Shown: positions 1-7,563 of the stretch, in pieces | Layout: each line of letters starts with the position of its first letter | Position numbering within the stretch: position 1 is the first letter of the stretch | Origin: an uncultured Collinsella sp. | GTDB lineage: Bacteria; Actinomycetota; Coriobacteriia; Coriobacteriales; Coriobacteriaceae | Direction of reading: 5' to 3' | NCBI GenBank assembly: GCA_902496775.1 | Contig: CABVCF010000028.1 | Location: 1 to 22,812 of the forward strand | Length of the DNA: 22,812 nucleotides | Translations under genes and position numbers: made by a program | The notes under the pieces: model-generated | Databases searched by the model: none | What the model was told of the DNA's origin: nothing | Seen by the model: only the letters and a program-made list of their open reading frames with translations

Positions 1-562
1 GAGCCGGCTTCTCGGCCTCACGCGCGGCCTCGGCAGCCGCCTCGCGCGCCTTCTCGGCAACAAACGCCGCTGCCGAGGTATCGAGCTGCACCGTTGCGTG
101 CGTGCGTGCGGGCGCGGCGACCTCGCCGGCATGCATCACGATGACGCCGCAGGTGCTCGTCTTAACAAACTCGACCATCTTGGGATCGGTGAAGCCGGTC
201 ACGTCGTTGACGATCGAGGCGCCGCAGCGCACGGCCGCCTTGGCAACCGCTACATGACGCGTGTCGATCGAGACGATGGCGCCCTCCTTGGCCAGCGCGC
301 GCACCACGGGCAGCACGCGGCGAGCCTCCTCGTCGGGGTTGACCGGGGTAAAGCCGGGGCGCGTGGACTCGCCGCCCACGTCGATGATGTCGGCGCCGGC
401 GTCGAGCATCGCCAGGCCGTACTCGATGGCGGCATCCGGGTCGAAGTGCTCCCCGCCATCGCTAAACGAATCGGGCGTCACGTTGAGGACGCCCATGATG
501 CGCGGACGGTCAAAGCTGAGCTCATACTTTCCGCACCGCCATGTCTTGCTGTCGTTCGCCAT
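1..562 (-). CDS. folP: Dihydropteroate synthase, 5' part (runs off window edge)
   Basis: It condenses p-aminobenzoate with the pterin pyrophosphate to make dihydropteroate in cytosolic folate synthesis. Seen in the N-terminal 187 residues: GVLNVTPDSFSDGG at 24-37 (pterin-site loop 1), DVGGESTRPG at 61-70 (loop 2), SIDTRH at 98-103 and IVNDVTGF at 118-124, all in the order expected for FolP. The start is at 562 rather than 568 because the Shine-Dalgarno AGGAGG (569-574) is 6 nt from the ATG at 562 but directly abuts the ATG at 568. The usual MHMxGxP segment reads MHAGEVAAP (143-151) and is followed by an Ala/Glu-rich stretch (163-187), which is atypical. The C-terminal part, with the SxR pterin-binding motif, is outside the window. 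It lies 95 nt downstream of the Sir2 gene on the same strand. Identification of the family is firm. Confidence 0.93.
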   Translation of the reverse strand, partial: MANDSKTWRCGKYELSFDRPRIMGVLNVTPDSFSDGGEHFDPDAAIEYGLAMLDAGADIIDVGGESTRPGFTPVNPDEEARRVLPVVRALAKEGAIVSIDTRHVAVAKAAVRCGASIVNDVTGFTDPKMVEFVKTSTCGVIVMHAGEVAAPARTHATVQLDTSAAAFVAEKAREAAAEAAREAEKPA

Positions 563-584
563 GAACATCCTCCTAAAATGCCCA

Positions 585-612
585 CGCCGCCGAGCTTGGG
601 GAGCTGGCGGCG
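585..612 (-). promoter_or_regulatory. Hairpin in the folP leader, just upstream of the Shine-Dalgarno
   Basis: Two arms of 7 + 4 bp (585-591 with 606-612, and 593-596 with 602-605, one bulged base) close over a 5-nt loop. On the folP strand a short TTTT and then the AGGAGG follow about 10 nt later. It could be a weak terminator for the sir2 transcript or a leader structure affecting folP translation. The U-run is short and separated from the stem, so neither role is certain. Confidence 0.4.
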
Positions 613-637
613 GGGTCGCTTTGCACTCAGTCTTTCT

Positions 638-643
638 ATTGTA
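638..643 (-). promoter_or_regulatory. Possible -10 box for folP
   Basis: TACAAT on the minus strand lies about 75 nt upstream of the folP start codon. No good -35 hexamer is seen 16-18 nt before it. It would give folP its own promoter, overlapping the end of the upstream Sir2 gene. Confidence 0.3.
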
Positions 644-657
644 TCCGCGCACACGGG

Positions 658-1410
658 CTAGAACGCAAACGCGGCCGCGATGTCGCAAGAAATCAGCAGG
701 TCGGCATTTGCATCCTGATCGGTGGGAGCAAGATTGCAAATGGCCAGCGTATCGCCGGTAAAGTAACGCGTAAGGCCCGCCGCCGGATACACCACGAGCG
801 AGGTCCCGCCCACAATGAGGGCATCGGCCGCGGCGATGGCGGCAACGGCGCCGGTCAGCACATGCTCATCGAGCGGCTCCTCGTAGAGCACCACATCGGG
901 CTTGATGCGCCCGCCGCACGCGGGGCACACGGGCACGCCCGCGGCGTCCTCGTGCTCGCGCGAGCAAATCCACTCGGCGCTATAGACCGCGCCGCACGAC
1001 TGGCAAATGTTGCGATGGACCGATCCGTGCAGCTCGAACACGCGCTGTGAGCCGGCCATCTGATGCAGGCCGTCAATGTTTTGCGTCACCACGGCATTTA
1101 GCTTGCCGGCGCGCTCCAGCTCGGCCAGCTTGGTGTGGCAGCGGTTGGGCTTGGCGCCAAGCGCGATCATCTTGGTGCGGTAGAAGTCGAAGAACTCGGC
1201 CGGGTGCACCTCGTAAAAGCTATGCGAGAGCATGGTCTCGGGCGGGTAGGCAAACTGTTGGTGATATAGGCCGTCCACGCTGCGGAAATCGGGGATGCCA
1301 CTCGCCGTGGAAACGCCCGCGCCGCCAAAGAAGACCACGCGCTTGTGGGTGCCGAACAGCTCCGCCAGCGCGGCGGAGGCCTGTTTGGAGTCCGTTATCG
1401 CCTGCGTCAT
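658..1410 (-). CDS. cobB: Sir2-family NAD-dependent protein deacylase (sirtuin)
   Basis: It removes acyl groups from protein lysines using NAD+ in the cytosol. The 250-aa protein has the full sirtuin signature: GAGVSTASGIPDF at 30-42 (NAD-binding loop), TQNIDGLH at 109-116, the catalytic-base histidine H128 in FELHGS, a four-cysteine zinc site (C136, C139, C162, C165), KPDVVLYEE at 170-178 and GTSLVVYPAAG at 202-212. Length is normal for bacterial sirtuins. The start at 1410 is supported by GGAGGA a few bases upstream. It is divergent from the exonuclease III gene, with about 136 bp between the start codons, and lies upstream of folP on the same strand. Deacetylase versus longer-chain deacylase preference cannot be settled from sequence. 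The symbol cobB is the usual bacterial name, given by family only. Confidence 0.93.
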   Translation of the reverse strand: MTQAITDSKQASAALAELFGTHKRVVFFGGAGVSTASGIPDFRSVDGLYHQQFAYPPETMLSHSFYEVHPAEFFDFYRTKMIALGAKPNRCHTKLAELERAGKLNAVVTQNIDGLHQMAGSQRVFELHGSVHRNICQSCGAVYSAEWICSREHEDAAGVPVCPACGGRIKPDVVLYEEPLDEHVLTGAVAAIAAADALIVGGTSLVVYPAAGLTRYFTGDTLAICNLAPTDQDANADLLISCDIAAAFAF

Positions 1411-1546
1411 ATGAGTCCTCCGTCCTTGTTGGTCGGGCAGCGTTGAGCGACGTCCCAGCGTGCAGCCTTTAAGTCGGCATGCGCGGAGCCCACCCCCGCC
1501 CCTGTTGCGCTAATCTTAAGCCTGCCAACCCCGTCGAAAGGACACC

Positions 1547-2359
1547 ATGCCTCAGACTTACACCTTTGCCTCGTGGAACGTTAACGGCCTGCGCGCCGTG
1601 CTCAAAAAGGACCCGAGCTTTATTCAAATCGCGCAAGAACTCGACGTCGATATCCTGGCACTGCAAGAGACCAAGCTGCAGGAGGGCCAGGTCGATATTG
1701 ACCTGCCCGGCTATCACCAAACCTGGAGCTACGCCGAGCGTAAAGGCTATTCGGGCACTGCGGTCTTTAGCCGCCAGGAACCGCTGCGCGTGCTGCACGC
1801 CGACGCACTGCTACCCTACGCCGGCGAGGCGGCCGAGCTCGTCGCCCAAGCCGCAATCGAGGGCCGCGTCTGCGCGCTCGAGTTCGACAAGTTTTGGTTT
1901 GTGGATGTCTACACGCCTAACGCCCAAAATGAGCTCGCGCGCATCGATGTACGCATGGCCTGGGACGATGCCTATCGCGACTTTTTGAGCGCACTTGAAC
2001 GCGAGACCGGTAAGCCCGTCGTAACCTGCGGCGACTTTAACGTGGCGCACGAGGAGATCGACCTTAAGAACCCCAAGTCCAACCGCGGTAACGCAGGCTT
2101 TTCGGACGAGGAGCGCGGCAAGTTTACCGAGCTGCTCAACGCCGGCTTTACCGATACCTGGCGCGCGGCAAACCCCGACGTCGAGGGCGTCTACAGCTGG
2201 TGGAGCTACCGCTTTAATGCCCGCAAGAACAACGCCGGCTGGCGCATCGATTACTTCCTGGTAAGTGATTCAATCGCCGCCAACGTTCGCGACACCGGTA
2301 TCCGTGGCGATATCTTCGGCAGCGACCACTGCCCCGTCACCCTCACGCTAGAGCTCTAG
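1547..2359 (+). CDS. xth: Exodeoxyribonuclease III / AP endonuclease
   Basis: It cleaves DNA at abasic sites and degrades 3' ends in base-excision repair; Mg2+ dependent, cytosolic. The 270-aa protein carries the endonuclease/exonuclease/phosphatase fold motifs: WNVNG at 10-14, LQETK at 39-43 (metal-binding E41), VYTPNA at 121-126, CGDFN at 161-165 (D163 and N165), YSWWSYR at 216-222, WRIDYFLVS at 232-240 and the catalytic SDH at 259-261. Length matches the ExoA/Xth branch. The start at 1547 follows AAAGGA (1537-1542). No clear promoter box is visible in the 136-bp gap shared with the divergent Sir2 gene. Confidence 0.95.
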   Translation: MPQTYTFASWNVNGLRAVLKKDPSFIQIAQELDVDILALQETKLQEGQVDIDLPGYHQTWSYAERKGYSGTAVFSRQEPLRVLHADALLPYAGEAAELVAQAAIEGRVCALEFDKFWFVDVYTPNAQNELARIDVRMAWDDAYRDFLSALERETGKPVVTCGDFNVAHEEIDLKNPKSNRGNAGFSDEERGKFTELLNAGFTDTWRAANPDVEGVYSWWSYRFNARKNNAGWRIDYFLVSDSIAANVRDTGIRGDIFGSDHCPVTLTLEL

Positions 2360-2372
2360 CCCCAAGTAATTC

Positions 2373-2412
2373 CTGGGGGACAGAGGAAAACAGATCATGT
2401 GACCCCTCTCCC
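2373..2412. repeat. GGGACAG-type imperfect palindrome
   Basis: GGGGGACAGAGG is followed about 16 nt later by CCCCTCTCCCCCC, forming an imperfect inverted repeat. The GGGACAG core recurs in the repeats at 9418, 12116 and 18931. The element sits between the convergent exonuclease III and ECF S-component genes. Confidence 0.5.
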
Positions 2413-2421
2413 CCCTATAAG

Positions 2422-2484
2422 TTGCGGTGGAATAGTTCCTGTTTGGGCAGCAAATAACCAAAAACGAGAACTATTCCACCGCAA
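2422..2484. repeat. 17-bp perfect inverted repeat between convergent genes
   Basis: TTGCGGTGGAATAGTTC (2422-2438) is matched by its exact reverse complement at 2468-2484, with a 29-nt loop. It lies between the ends of exonuclease III (2359) and the ECF S component (2509). It has no U-tract on either side, so it resembles a mobile palindromic repeat more than a classical terminator, though it may block read-through both ways. Confidence 0.75.
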
Positions 2485-2508
2485 GTTCGTGAGGGAACGC
2501 GAAATGCC

Positions 2509-3222
2509 TTACAGCCCGTATTTCACGACGACACGGTTAATGCGACGGCACCAAGGCTTGTACAAGGCGGCCAAAAACACACAGGTCGCAAGGCCGTGTG
2601 TGATATCGAACGGCACTGCCGTGGCAAGACGCGCCACGGCACCCGCCCAAGTAAGCGGCTGTACAAATCCAATGATGTCATACGCGTTGATCACGATGCC
2701 ATAGAGCAGGCCCGACGCAAAGCCGTACGCCAGCAGCGCTGGCATGCGCACGGTGCCGTCGGCGCGGTCGAACGCACCCGCATACGCCAGCGCACCGCCA
2801 ACGTATCCCACGAGCCCCCAGGCATACATCTGCCACGGCGTCCACATACCCTGTCCAAAAAAGAAATTGCTGGTCAGCGCCGCCAGCGCGCCAACCATAA
2901 AACCATTGCGACGGCCAAGCGTCGCCCCCGCGATAATGGCGATAGCGCTCACCGGTTTAAAGTCGGGAATGGGCCCAAACAGGATGCGCCCCGCCGCCGC
3001 CAGCGCCGCCAGCACCAGCGTGGGCATAATCTGGCGCAAACCCGGACGAGATGCCTCGTAACCCGCAAAGAACAGCGCAAGCACCAACGCCACCACAACC
3101 AGCATGGCCAACGCTGCCTGCTCAACACCCGCCAGCAACGCGGTAGCCATCACCGCCGGCACCGCCAACAACAGTGGGATCTCCAGTTTTGCAAGCAAAC
3201 GCGAGAAACGACAGTCCGTCAT
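2509..3222 (-). CDS. ECF transporter substrate-binding S component (substrate unknown)
   Basis: This membrane protein captures a small nutrient, probably a vitamin or vitamin precursor, for the ECF module encoded just upstream. The 237 aa contain about six hydrophobic segments (roughly 13-33, 37-54, 64-83, 92-118, 131-150 and 165-185, with a further one near 205-220). Between them is the loop LFGPIPDFKPVSAIAIIAG (81-99), followed by SNFFFGQGMWTPWQMYAWG (118-136), a pattern of ECF S components. The start is the ATG at 3222, four bases after the ATPase stop, giving MTDCRFSRLL and a normal length; a longer reading from 3297 would overlap the ATPase by 71 nt. Last gene of the T-ATPase-S operon. 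A cobalamin-type (CbrT-like) role is conceivable from the operon form, but nothing seen proves it. Confidence 0.8.
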   Translation of the reverse strand: MTDCRFSRLLAKLEIPLLLAVPAVMATALLAGVEQAALAMLVVVALVLALFFAGYEASRPGLRQIMPTLVLAALAAAGRILFGPIPDFKPVSAIAIIAGATLGRRNGFMVGALAALTSNFFFGQGMWTPWQMYAWGLVGYVGGALAYAGAFDRADGTVRMPALLAYGFASGLLYGIVINAYDIIGFVQPLTWAGAVARLATAVPFDITHGLATCVFLAALYKPWCRRINRVVVKYGL

Positions 3223-3226
3223 CCCA

Positions 3227-4870
3227 TCACGCCCTATAGAACACGTTGTCGGCAAAGAAGTCGGCCGGGGACTCCATGCAGGCAATCTCACCGTCAAACA
3301 TCATGGCAACGTCATCGGCAACCTGCTCGGCAAAATCCAGATCGTGCGTGGCCATGATGACGGTGCCGCCAGCCTTCGCATGGTCACGCAGGGCGCGGGC
3401 GATGATGCGGCGGCTGAACAGGTCTAGACCCTTGGTGGGCTCATCGAGCAATAGCAGTTCGGGGCCGATTAGCAGCAGTTTTGCCAATGCAAGCAGTTGA
3501 CGCTGCCCGCCCGAAAGATCGTACGGATGGCGTCCATCCAGACCCGACAACCCCAAGCTCGCCGCACGCTCCCGCGCCAAGTTCTCGTCATATCCGCAGG
3601 TCGAGGCCCATTCCATCAGCTCATCGCGAACCGTCTCGGCAACCAGCAATGCTTTGGGATTCTGAGGCAGCAGCGCCGCCGAGGCCGCTCCGCGCACCAT
3701 GCGGCCGCGCTGCAGCTTGGCGGTCTTCGCCAGCACCGAGAGCACCGTCGACTTGCCGCAGCCGTTACCGCCAACAACCGCATGCACCGCACCGGCCGAA
3801 AACGACGCATCGAGCCCACGCAACACCCAGCCGGACGCTCGATCGTAGCGAAACCAACCTTCCGACAGGGTGGTAGCCGACCCAGCGTGCATTTTTTGGA
3901 GTATTCTGCTTCCATCCGTGCGCGAGAAGGCTTCCAAGCCGTTCTCGAGCGACGTTTGCGCCACAAATTCGGACGATTTGTCCAATTCTGAACTTTTTTT
4001 CGCGCTCGATACGTCCCCGGGCGGCTCCAGAGAGCCCAAATTGTCCTCACGCCTGCTGAATACTCCGTTTTTTGCACATCGGATGGCACCCCACCCCAAC
4101 GTGTCATCGGAAAACAGCGATTCTCGGCGTCCCAAAGATGCCATATCCGCCGCCTCGTGCACGCGGCCATCCTCAATCCGGTACGTACACGTCGCGTATT
4201 CGAGCATTGGGCGCGGCTGATGCGTCGCCACAACAACCGTGCAGCCCAGCTCGCGATTCACACGAAACAGCGCGTGCAGGAAATTCTTCTCGGCAACGGG
4301 ATCGAGCTGAGACGTGGGCTCGTCGAGCAGCAGCACGTGCGGGCGCAACGCCAGAACGGCCGCCAACGACAGCAACTGTTTGCGACCACCCGAAAGCGTG
4401 TCAGTATCGCGGTGAAGCCAATCTTCCAGCCCAAAGAAATAGCTGGTCTCAGCTACGCGACGGCGCATCTCATCACGTGCTAGCCCCAAGTTTTCCAGGC
4501 CAAACGCCATCTCGTGCCACACGGTTTCGCACACAATCTGGTTCTCGGGATCCTGGAACACATAGCCCACGCGCTCCGCCGATGCCCGTACGTCCATGTC
4601 GGCAACGGGCTCGCCCAGCACGCGCAGTTCGCCAGTGCGCTCGCCCGCTGGAACGATCTCGGGCTTGAGCAGCGACAGCAGCGTCGACTTGCCCGAACCG
4701 GTACCGCCAACAAGCAGCGCAAACGCACCTTGGGGAACAGACCAGTCGAGCCCCTCGAGTGCCGACGCCTCAGCCCCGGGGTAGGTAAAGCTCAGACCCC
4801 GTACCTCAATCGCAGGCACATCGGAGCCGCACGCCCCGCCCGTTACCGAGCAGCTATCCAACCGAGCCAT
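3227..4870 (-). CDS. ECF transporter ATPase, two ABC domains fused, with an in-frame insert in the linker
   Basis: This cytosolic ATPase powers the ECF transporter. The 547-aa chain has two complete ABC cassettes. First: Walker A GGTGSGKST 55-63, Q-loop Q106, signature LSGGRKQ 159-165, Walker B VLLLDEP 179-185, H217. Second: Walker A GGNGCGKST 367-375, signature LSGGQRQ 452-458, Walker B LLLLDEP 472-478, H509. Both sites look catalytically intact. Residues about 245-335 form an unusually long Ser/Lys/Glu-rich linker with no ABC motif. Its DNA (3898-4066) is bounded by 9-bp inverted repeats and has long T-runs unlike the surrounding gene, suggesting an inserted repeat element. The ATG at 4870 shares its A with the TGA of the T gene (TGATG), so translation is coupled. 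Fused EcfA1/A2 is typical of dedicated ECF systems. Confidence 0.9.
   Translation of the reverse strand: MARLDSCSVTGGACGSDVPAIEVRGLSFTYPGAEASALEGLDWSVPQGAFALLVGGTGSGKSTLLSLLKPEIVPAGERTGELRVLGEPVADMDVRASAERVGYVFQDPENQIVCETVWHEMAFGLENLGLARDEMRRRVAETSYFFGLEDWLHRDTDTLSGGRKQLLSLAAVLALRPHVLLLDEPTSQLDPVAEKNFLHALFRVNRELGCTVVVATHQPRPMLEYATCTYRIEDGRVHEAADMASLGRRESLFSDDTLGWGAIRCAKNGVFSRREDNLGSLEPPGDVSSAKKSSELDKSSEFVAQTSLENGLEAFSRTDGSRILQKMHAGSATTLSEGWFRYDRASGWVLRGLDASFSAGAVHAVVGGNGCGKSTVLSVLAKTAKLQRGRMVRGAASAALLPQNPKALLVAETVRDELMEWASTCGYDENLARERAASLGLSGLDGRHPYDLSGGQRQLLALAKLLLIGPELLLLDEPTKGLDLFSRRIIARALRDHAKAGGTVIMATHDLDFAEQVADDVAMMFDGEIACMESPADFFADNVFYRA
3898..4066. repeat. MITE-like element carried in frame inside the ECF ATPase gene
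   Basis: GGAGTATTC (3898-3906) and GAATACTCC (4058-4066) are perfect inverted repeats bounding 151 nt. The match extends inward to 11 of 12 bases (GGAGTATTCTGC versus GGAGTATTCAGC). Just outside are T6 runs and GTGC/GCAC, so the true ends may be about 3887 and 4076. Inside are smaller palindromes, such as AATT-GGAC near 3965-3985 and GGCTC/GAGCC near 4023-4036. It encodes residues 269-325 of the ATPase with no stop codon. That it is mobile is inferred from the terminal repeats and the composition; no second copy lies in this window. Confidence 0.55.
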
Positions 4871-5763
4871 CAGCCAAACCTCTTCTCATCAATCGCGTGC
4901 AATGCGCAAGGCAGCATCATCCAGGCAGCGTACACGACATAGCCCAGCCACGGCGCCGGCACCGAGAGCTGCGGATAAAACGAATACTGCGTCGTCGCGG
5001 TCCACGCCACCGCCACCGCGGCGGCGCCAAACAGTACGAGCCCGGCCAGCGCGGCAACGTCACTGCGCCCCAGCCGATACCGCGCATACGTCGTACGACG
5101 CGTCGCGGCACCCCACCCGCGCGAGCGCATCGCGTCCGCGCGCTCCAGCGAATCTTCCATGCCCCAGCCCATCAACACACTCGATGCCCGCAAGCGCGAG
5201 CGCACGGGGTCGGCCGGCGCACGCCCCGGTACATCAATCGCGTCCTGCACCGCCAGCACCGTGCGGCCGCGGCACAAAAACTGTGGGATAAGCCGCATGC
5301 ACATCGAGATCATAAGCGCGATCACCGGCGCGGCGTTGCCTAACAGTGCGAGCACCTTGTCGTATTCGAGCATCGACGCCGCGGCCTCAAACCACAGCAC
5401 GCTCGCCACAAACAGCCCGCCCATGCACAGGCCGTATACCATGCTTTCCAGATACACCGCGCGCATGCCAATACGGAACAGCTCCGTCGAGCCCGAGGCG
5501 CTAAACAGCGGATTGACCAGCGCGATAATCAAAATCACCGGCAACTGCCAGCGAAGCGCCCCCAACGTGCGCGCAGCACCGCGCGTCGCAAGCCCGTACG
5601 CCAGCCCGCCCGCAAGCGACAGCGCGATCAGCACCGGTTGCATCGAGAACATGGTGAGCCCCAGCGTCAGCACTATATAGAGTGCCGGCACAGCCGGATG
5701 CGACATCGAGAATGCCGCGACGGGCTCGCCGCCAAACTCCTCTCGTATGTTGTCCACGGGCAC
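4870..5763 (-). CDS. ECF transporter transmembrane T component (EcfT-like)
   Basis: It couples the ATPases to the S component in the membrane. Counted from the GTG at 5763 it is 297 aa, normal for EcfT. Hydrophobic segments lie at about 25-60, 73-88, 112-126, 136-158, 233-255 and 270-290. The coupling motif AMRSRGWG (211-218) matches the conserved AMxxRGxG of T proteins that contacts the ATPases. The N-terminus with HPAV followed by a hydrophobic helix fits the family. An ATG at 5928 would add 55 Arg-rich residues that do not resemble an EcfT and would reach almost to glmU. The GTG at 5763 has AGGGGA about 5 nt upstream; GTG at 5757 is the alternative. First gene of the T-ATPase-S operon, divergent from glmU. 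Confidence 0.82.
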   Translation of the reverse strand: MPVDNIREEFGGEPVAAFSMSHPAVPALYIVLTLGLTMFSMQPVLIALSLAGGLAYGLATRGAARTLGALRWQLPVILIIALVNPLFSASGSTELFRIGMRAVYLESMVYGLCMGGLFVASVLWFEAAASMLEYDKVLALLGNAAPVIALMISMCMRLIPQFLCRGRTVLAVQDAIDVPGRAPADPVRSRLRASSVLMGWGMEDSLERADAMRSRGWGAATRRTTYARYRLGRSDVAALAGLVLFGAAAVAVAWTATTQYSFYPQLSVPAPWLGYVVYAAWMMLPCALHAIDEKRFG

Positions 5764-5956
5764 CCCCGTCCCCTCGCTCAAACGACAGCTCCGCAGCACC
5801 GCCAACGCCGCACGCAAGCAGCGCAAACGCCACGCCGGTGGCGCAAGCCTCAACCGCCGCAAACCAATCGCTACGCGCTCAACATATGCCTGCGGTATCA
5901 TATTGCGCCGTGTATCGTTTCCAAACACACGTCTCTATAACGTAACAGGAGATCAC

Positions 5957-7369
5957 ATGGACGCAACCGCAATTATCCTCGCTGCCGGCGAGGGCACCCG
6001 CATGAAGTCGAACCACTGCAAGGTTTCGCACAAAATCCTGGGCAAGCCCATGGTCCAGTGGATCGTCGACGCCACCATCAAGGCCGGCTGCAGCCGCGTC
6101 GTGGTCGTCATCGGCAGCCACGCCGACGAGATGCGCGCCCTGATCGACGGCGCCTACGCCAGCAGCGCCACCAAGGTCGAGTGCGTTGAGCAGACCGAGC
6201 GCCTGGGCACCGGTCACGCCGTGAAGGTCGCGCTCGAGGCCTGCGGCATCGCGCAAGGCCCCGTCGTCGTGCTCAACGGCGATCTGCCGCTCATCACCGC
6301 CGACACCGTCGCCAAGTTCGCGCAGACCGTCGCCACCGGCGAGCTCGCCTGCACCGTCATGACCATGACCCCGCCCGATCCCTTCGGCTACGGCCGCATC
6401 AAGCTGGGCGCCGACGGCCAGATCGAGCGCATCATCGAGCAGAAGGACTGCACGCCCGAACAGGCCGCCACGCTGCTCGAGTGCAACGCCGGCTGCTACG
6501 CCTTCGACGGCGCGCAGCTCGCCGCGCACATCGACGAGATCGGCAACGACAACGCGCAGTCCGAGTACTATCTGCCCGACATGCTCGAGATCCTCAAAGG
6601 CCACGGCCAGGCAGTCTCCATCTTCCACTGCGATGACTACCGCGACGGCCTGGGCGTCAACAGCCGCATCCAGCTCGCGCAGCTCACCGCCATCGCGCGC
6701 GACCGCATCAACGAGCACTGGATGGCCGAGGGCGTTACTTTCATCGACCCCACGCAGGCCTGGATCGGCCCCGACGCCGTTATCGGCCGCGACACCGTCG
6801 TGTGGCCGCAGACGCATCTGATCGGCCACGTCACCGTGGGCGAGGAATGCCAGCTCGGCCCCAACAGTCGCCTCACCGACACCACCGTCGGCAGCGGCTG
6901 CACCATCGATGAGACCATCGCCATCGAGGCCGTCATCGAGAACGGCGTCGACTGCGGCCCGCGCGCCTACCTGCGCCCGGGCACCCACATGCTCGACGGC
7001 TCCAAGGCCGGCACGCACGTGGAAATCAAGAAGTCCACGATCGGCGAGGGCTCCAAGGTGCCGCACCTGTCCTACATCGGCGACACCACCATGGGCTCCG
7101 GCGTCAACGTGGGCGCGGGCTCCATCACCTGCAACTACGACGGCGTGCACAAGCACAAGACCGTCATCGGCAAGGACGCCTTCATCGGTTCCGACACCAT
7201 GATGGTCGCGCCCGCCCAGATCGGCGACGGCGCGCTCGTGGCCGCCGGCTCCGTCATCACCGAGCCGGTCCCGGCCGACGCACTTGGCCTGGGTCGTGCC
7301 CGCCAGGTAAACATTGAGGGCTGGGCCGCCGATTACCGCCGCCGTCTGCACGAGGACGACGAAGCATAA
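5957..7369 (+). CDS. glmU: Bifunctional GlcN-1-P acetyltransferase / GlcNAc-1-P uridyltransferase
   Basis: It makes UDP-GlcNAc for peptidoglycan in two steps: acetylation of glucosamine-1-phosphate by the C-terminal domain, then uridylyl transfer by the N-terminal domain. Of 470 aa, residues 1-235 form the pyrophosphorylase domain: LAAGEGTRMKS 8-18, GTGHA 84-88, NGD 107-109 and GYGRI 144-148. Residues about 260-440 form a left-handed beta-helix of hexapeptide repeats, with YLRPG 338-342, the catalytic-type H370 in VPHLSYIGD, and NYDG 393-396. The start at 5957 follows AGGAG (5947-5951); a reading extended from 5747 adds 70 residues with no homology-like features. The pairing with prs downstream is common in Gram-positive bacteria, but a terminator separates them here. 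Confidence 0.97.
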   Translation: MDATAIILAAGEGTRMKSNHCKVSHKILGKPMVQWIVDATIKAGCSRVVVVIGSHADEMRALIDGAYASSATKVECVEQTERLGTGHAVKVALEACGIAQGPVVVLNGDLPLITADTVAKFAQTVATGELACTVMTMTPPDPFGYGRIKLGADGQIERIIEQKDCTPEQAATLLECNAGCYAFDGAQLAAHIDEIGNDNAQSEYYLPDMLEILKGHGQAVSIFHCDDYRDGLGVNSRIQLAQLTAIARDRINEHWMAEGVTFIDPTQAWIGPDAVIGRDTVVWPQTHLIGHVTVGEECQLGPNSRLTDTTVGSGCTIDETIAIEAVIENGVDCGPRAYLRPGTHMLDGSKAGTHVEIKKSTIGEGSKVPHLSYIGDTTMGSGVNVGAGSITCNYDGVHKHKTVIGKDAFIGSDTMMVAPAQIGDGALVAAGSVITEPVPADALGLGRARQVNIEGWAADYRRRLHEDDEA

Positions 7370-7384
7370 CGTTTTATCAAGCAC

Positions 7385-7421
7385 AAAAGGAGCTGTTCCC
7401 ATGGGGGGCGGCTCCTTTTTC
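7385..7421 (+). terminator. Rho-independent terminator after glmU
   Basis: AAAAGGAGC (7385-7393) pairs with GCTCCTTTT (7411-7419), with an inner CCC/GGG pairing, and the arm ends in a T-run. It begins 16 nt after the glmU stop. Confidence 0.85.
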
Positions 7422-7511
7422 TATCGTGACCTGCGCAACCGGATGAGTGGTCGGTTCGTGTCCGTTGACGGTAAAGACGTTATCAAGACTCGATAAACCC
7501 CGCCGCGCGGT

Positions 7512-7517
7512 TACAAT
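7512..7517 (+). promoter_or_regulatory. Possible -10 box for prs
   Basis: TACAAT lies 47 nt upstream of the prs start, downstream of the glmU terminator. The -35 region is not close to TTGACA, so this is a weak call. Confidence 0.35.
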
Positions 7518-7563
7518 GCAAAAAGGCATCTATATGGCATTCGATGTATAAAGGAGAAGGGTA

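Noticed and set aside
5764..5956. A cobalamin riboswitch upstream of the ECF operon
   Set aside because: No B12-box-like GCCACTG or other conserved core was found on the minus strand, and the space is barely sufficient.
5879..7402. A 507-codon antisense frame opposite glmU
   Set aside because: Its composition (Gly/Ala/Asp/Val/His-rich) mirrors glmU codons read backwards, and glmU is unambiguous.
7314..7496. A 60-codon frame across the glmU end and terminator
   Set aside because: It overlaps the glmU 3' end and reads through the terminator stem; no ribosome site or conserved feature.
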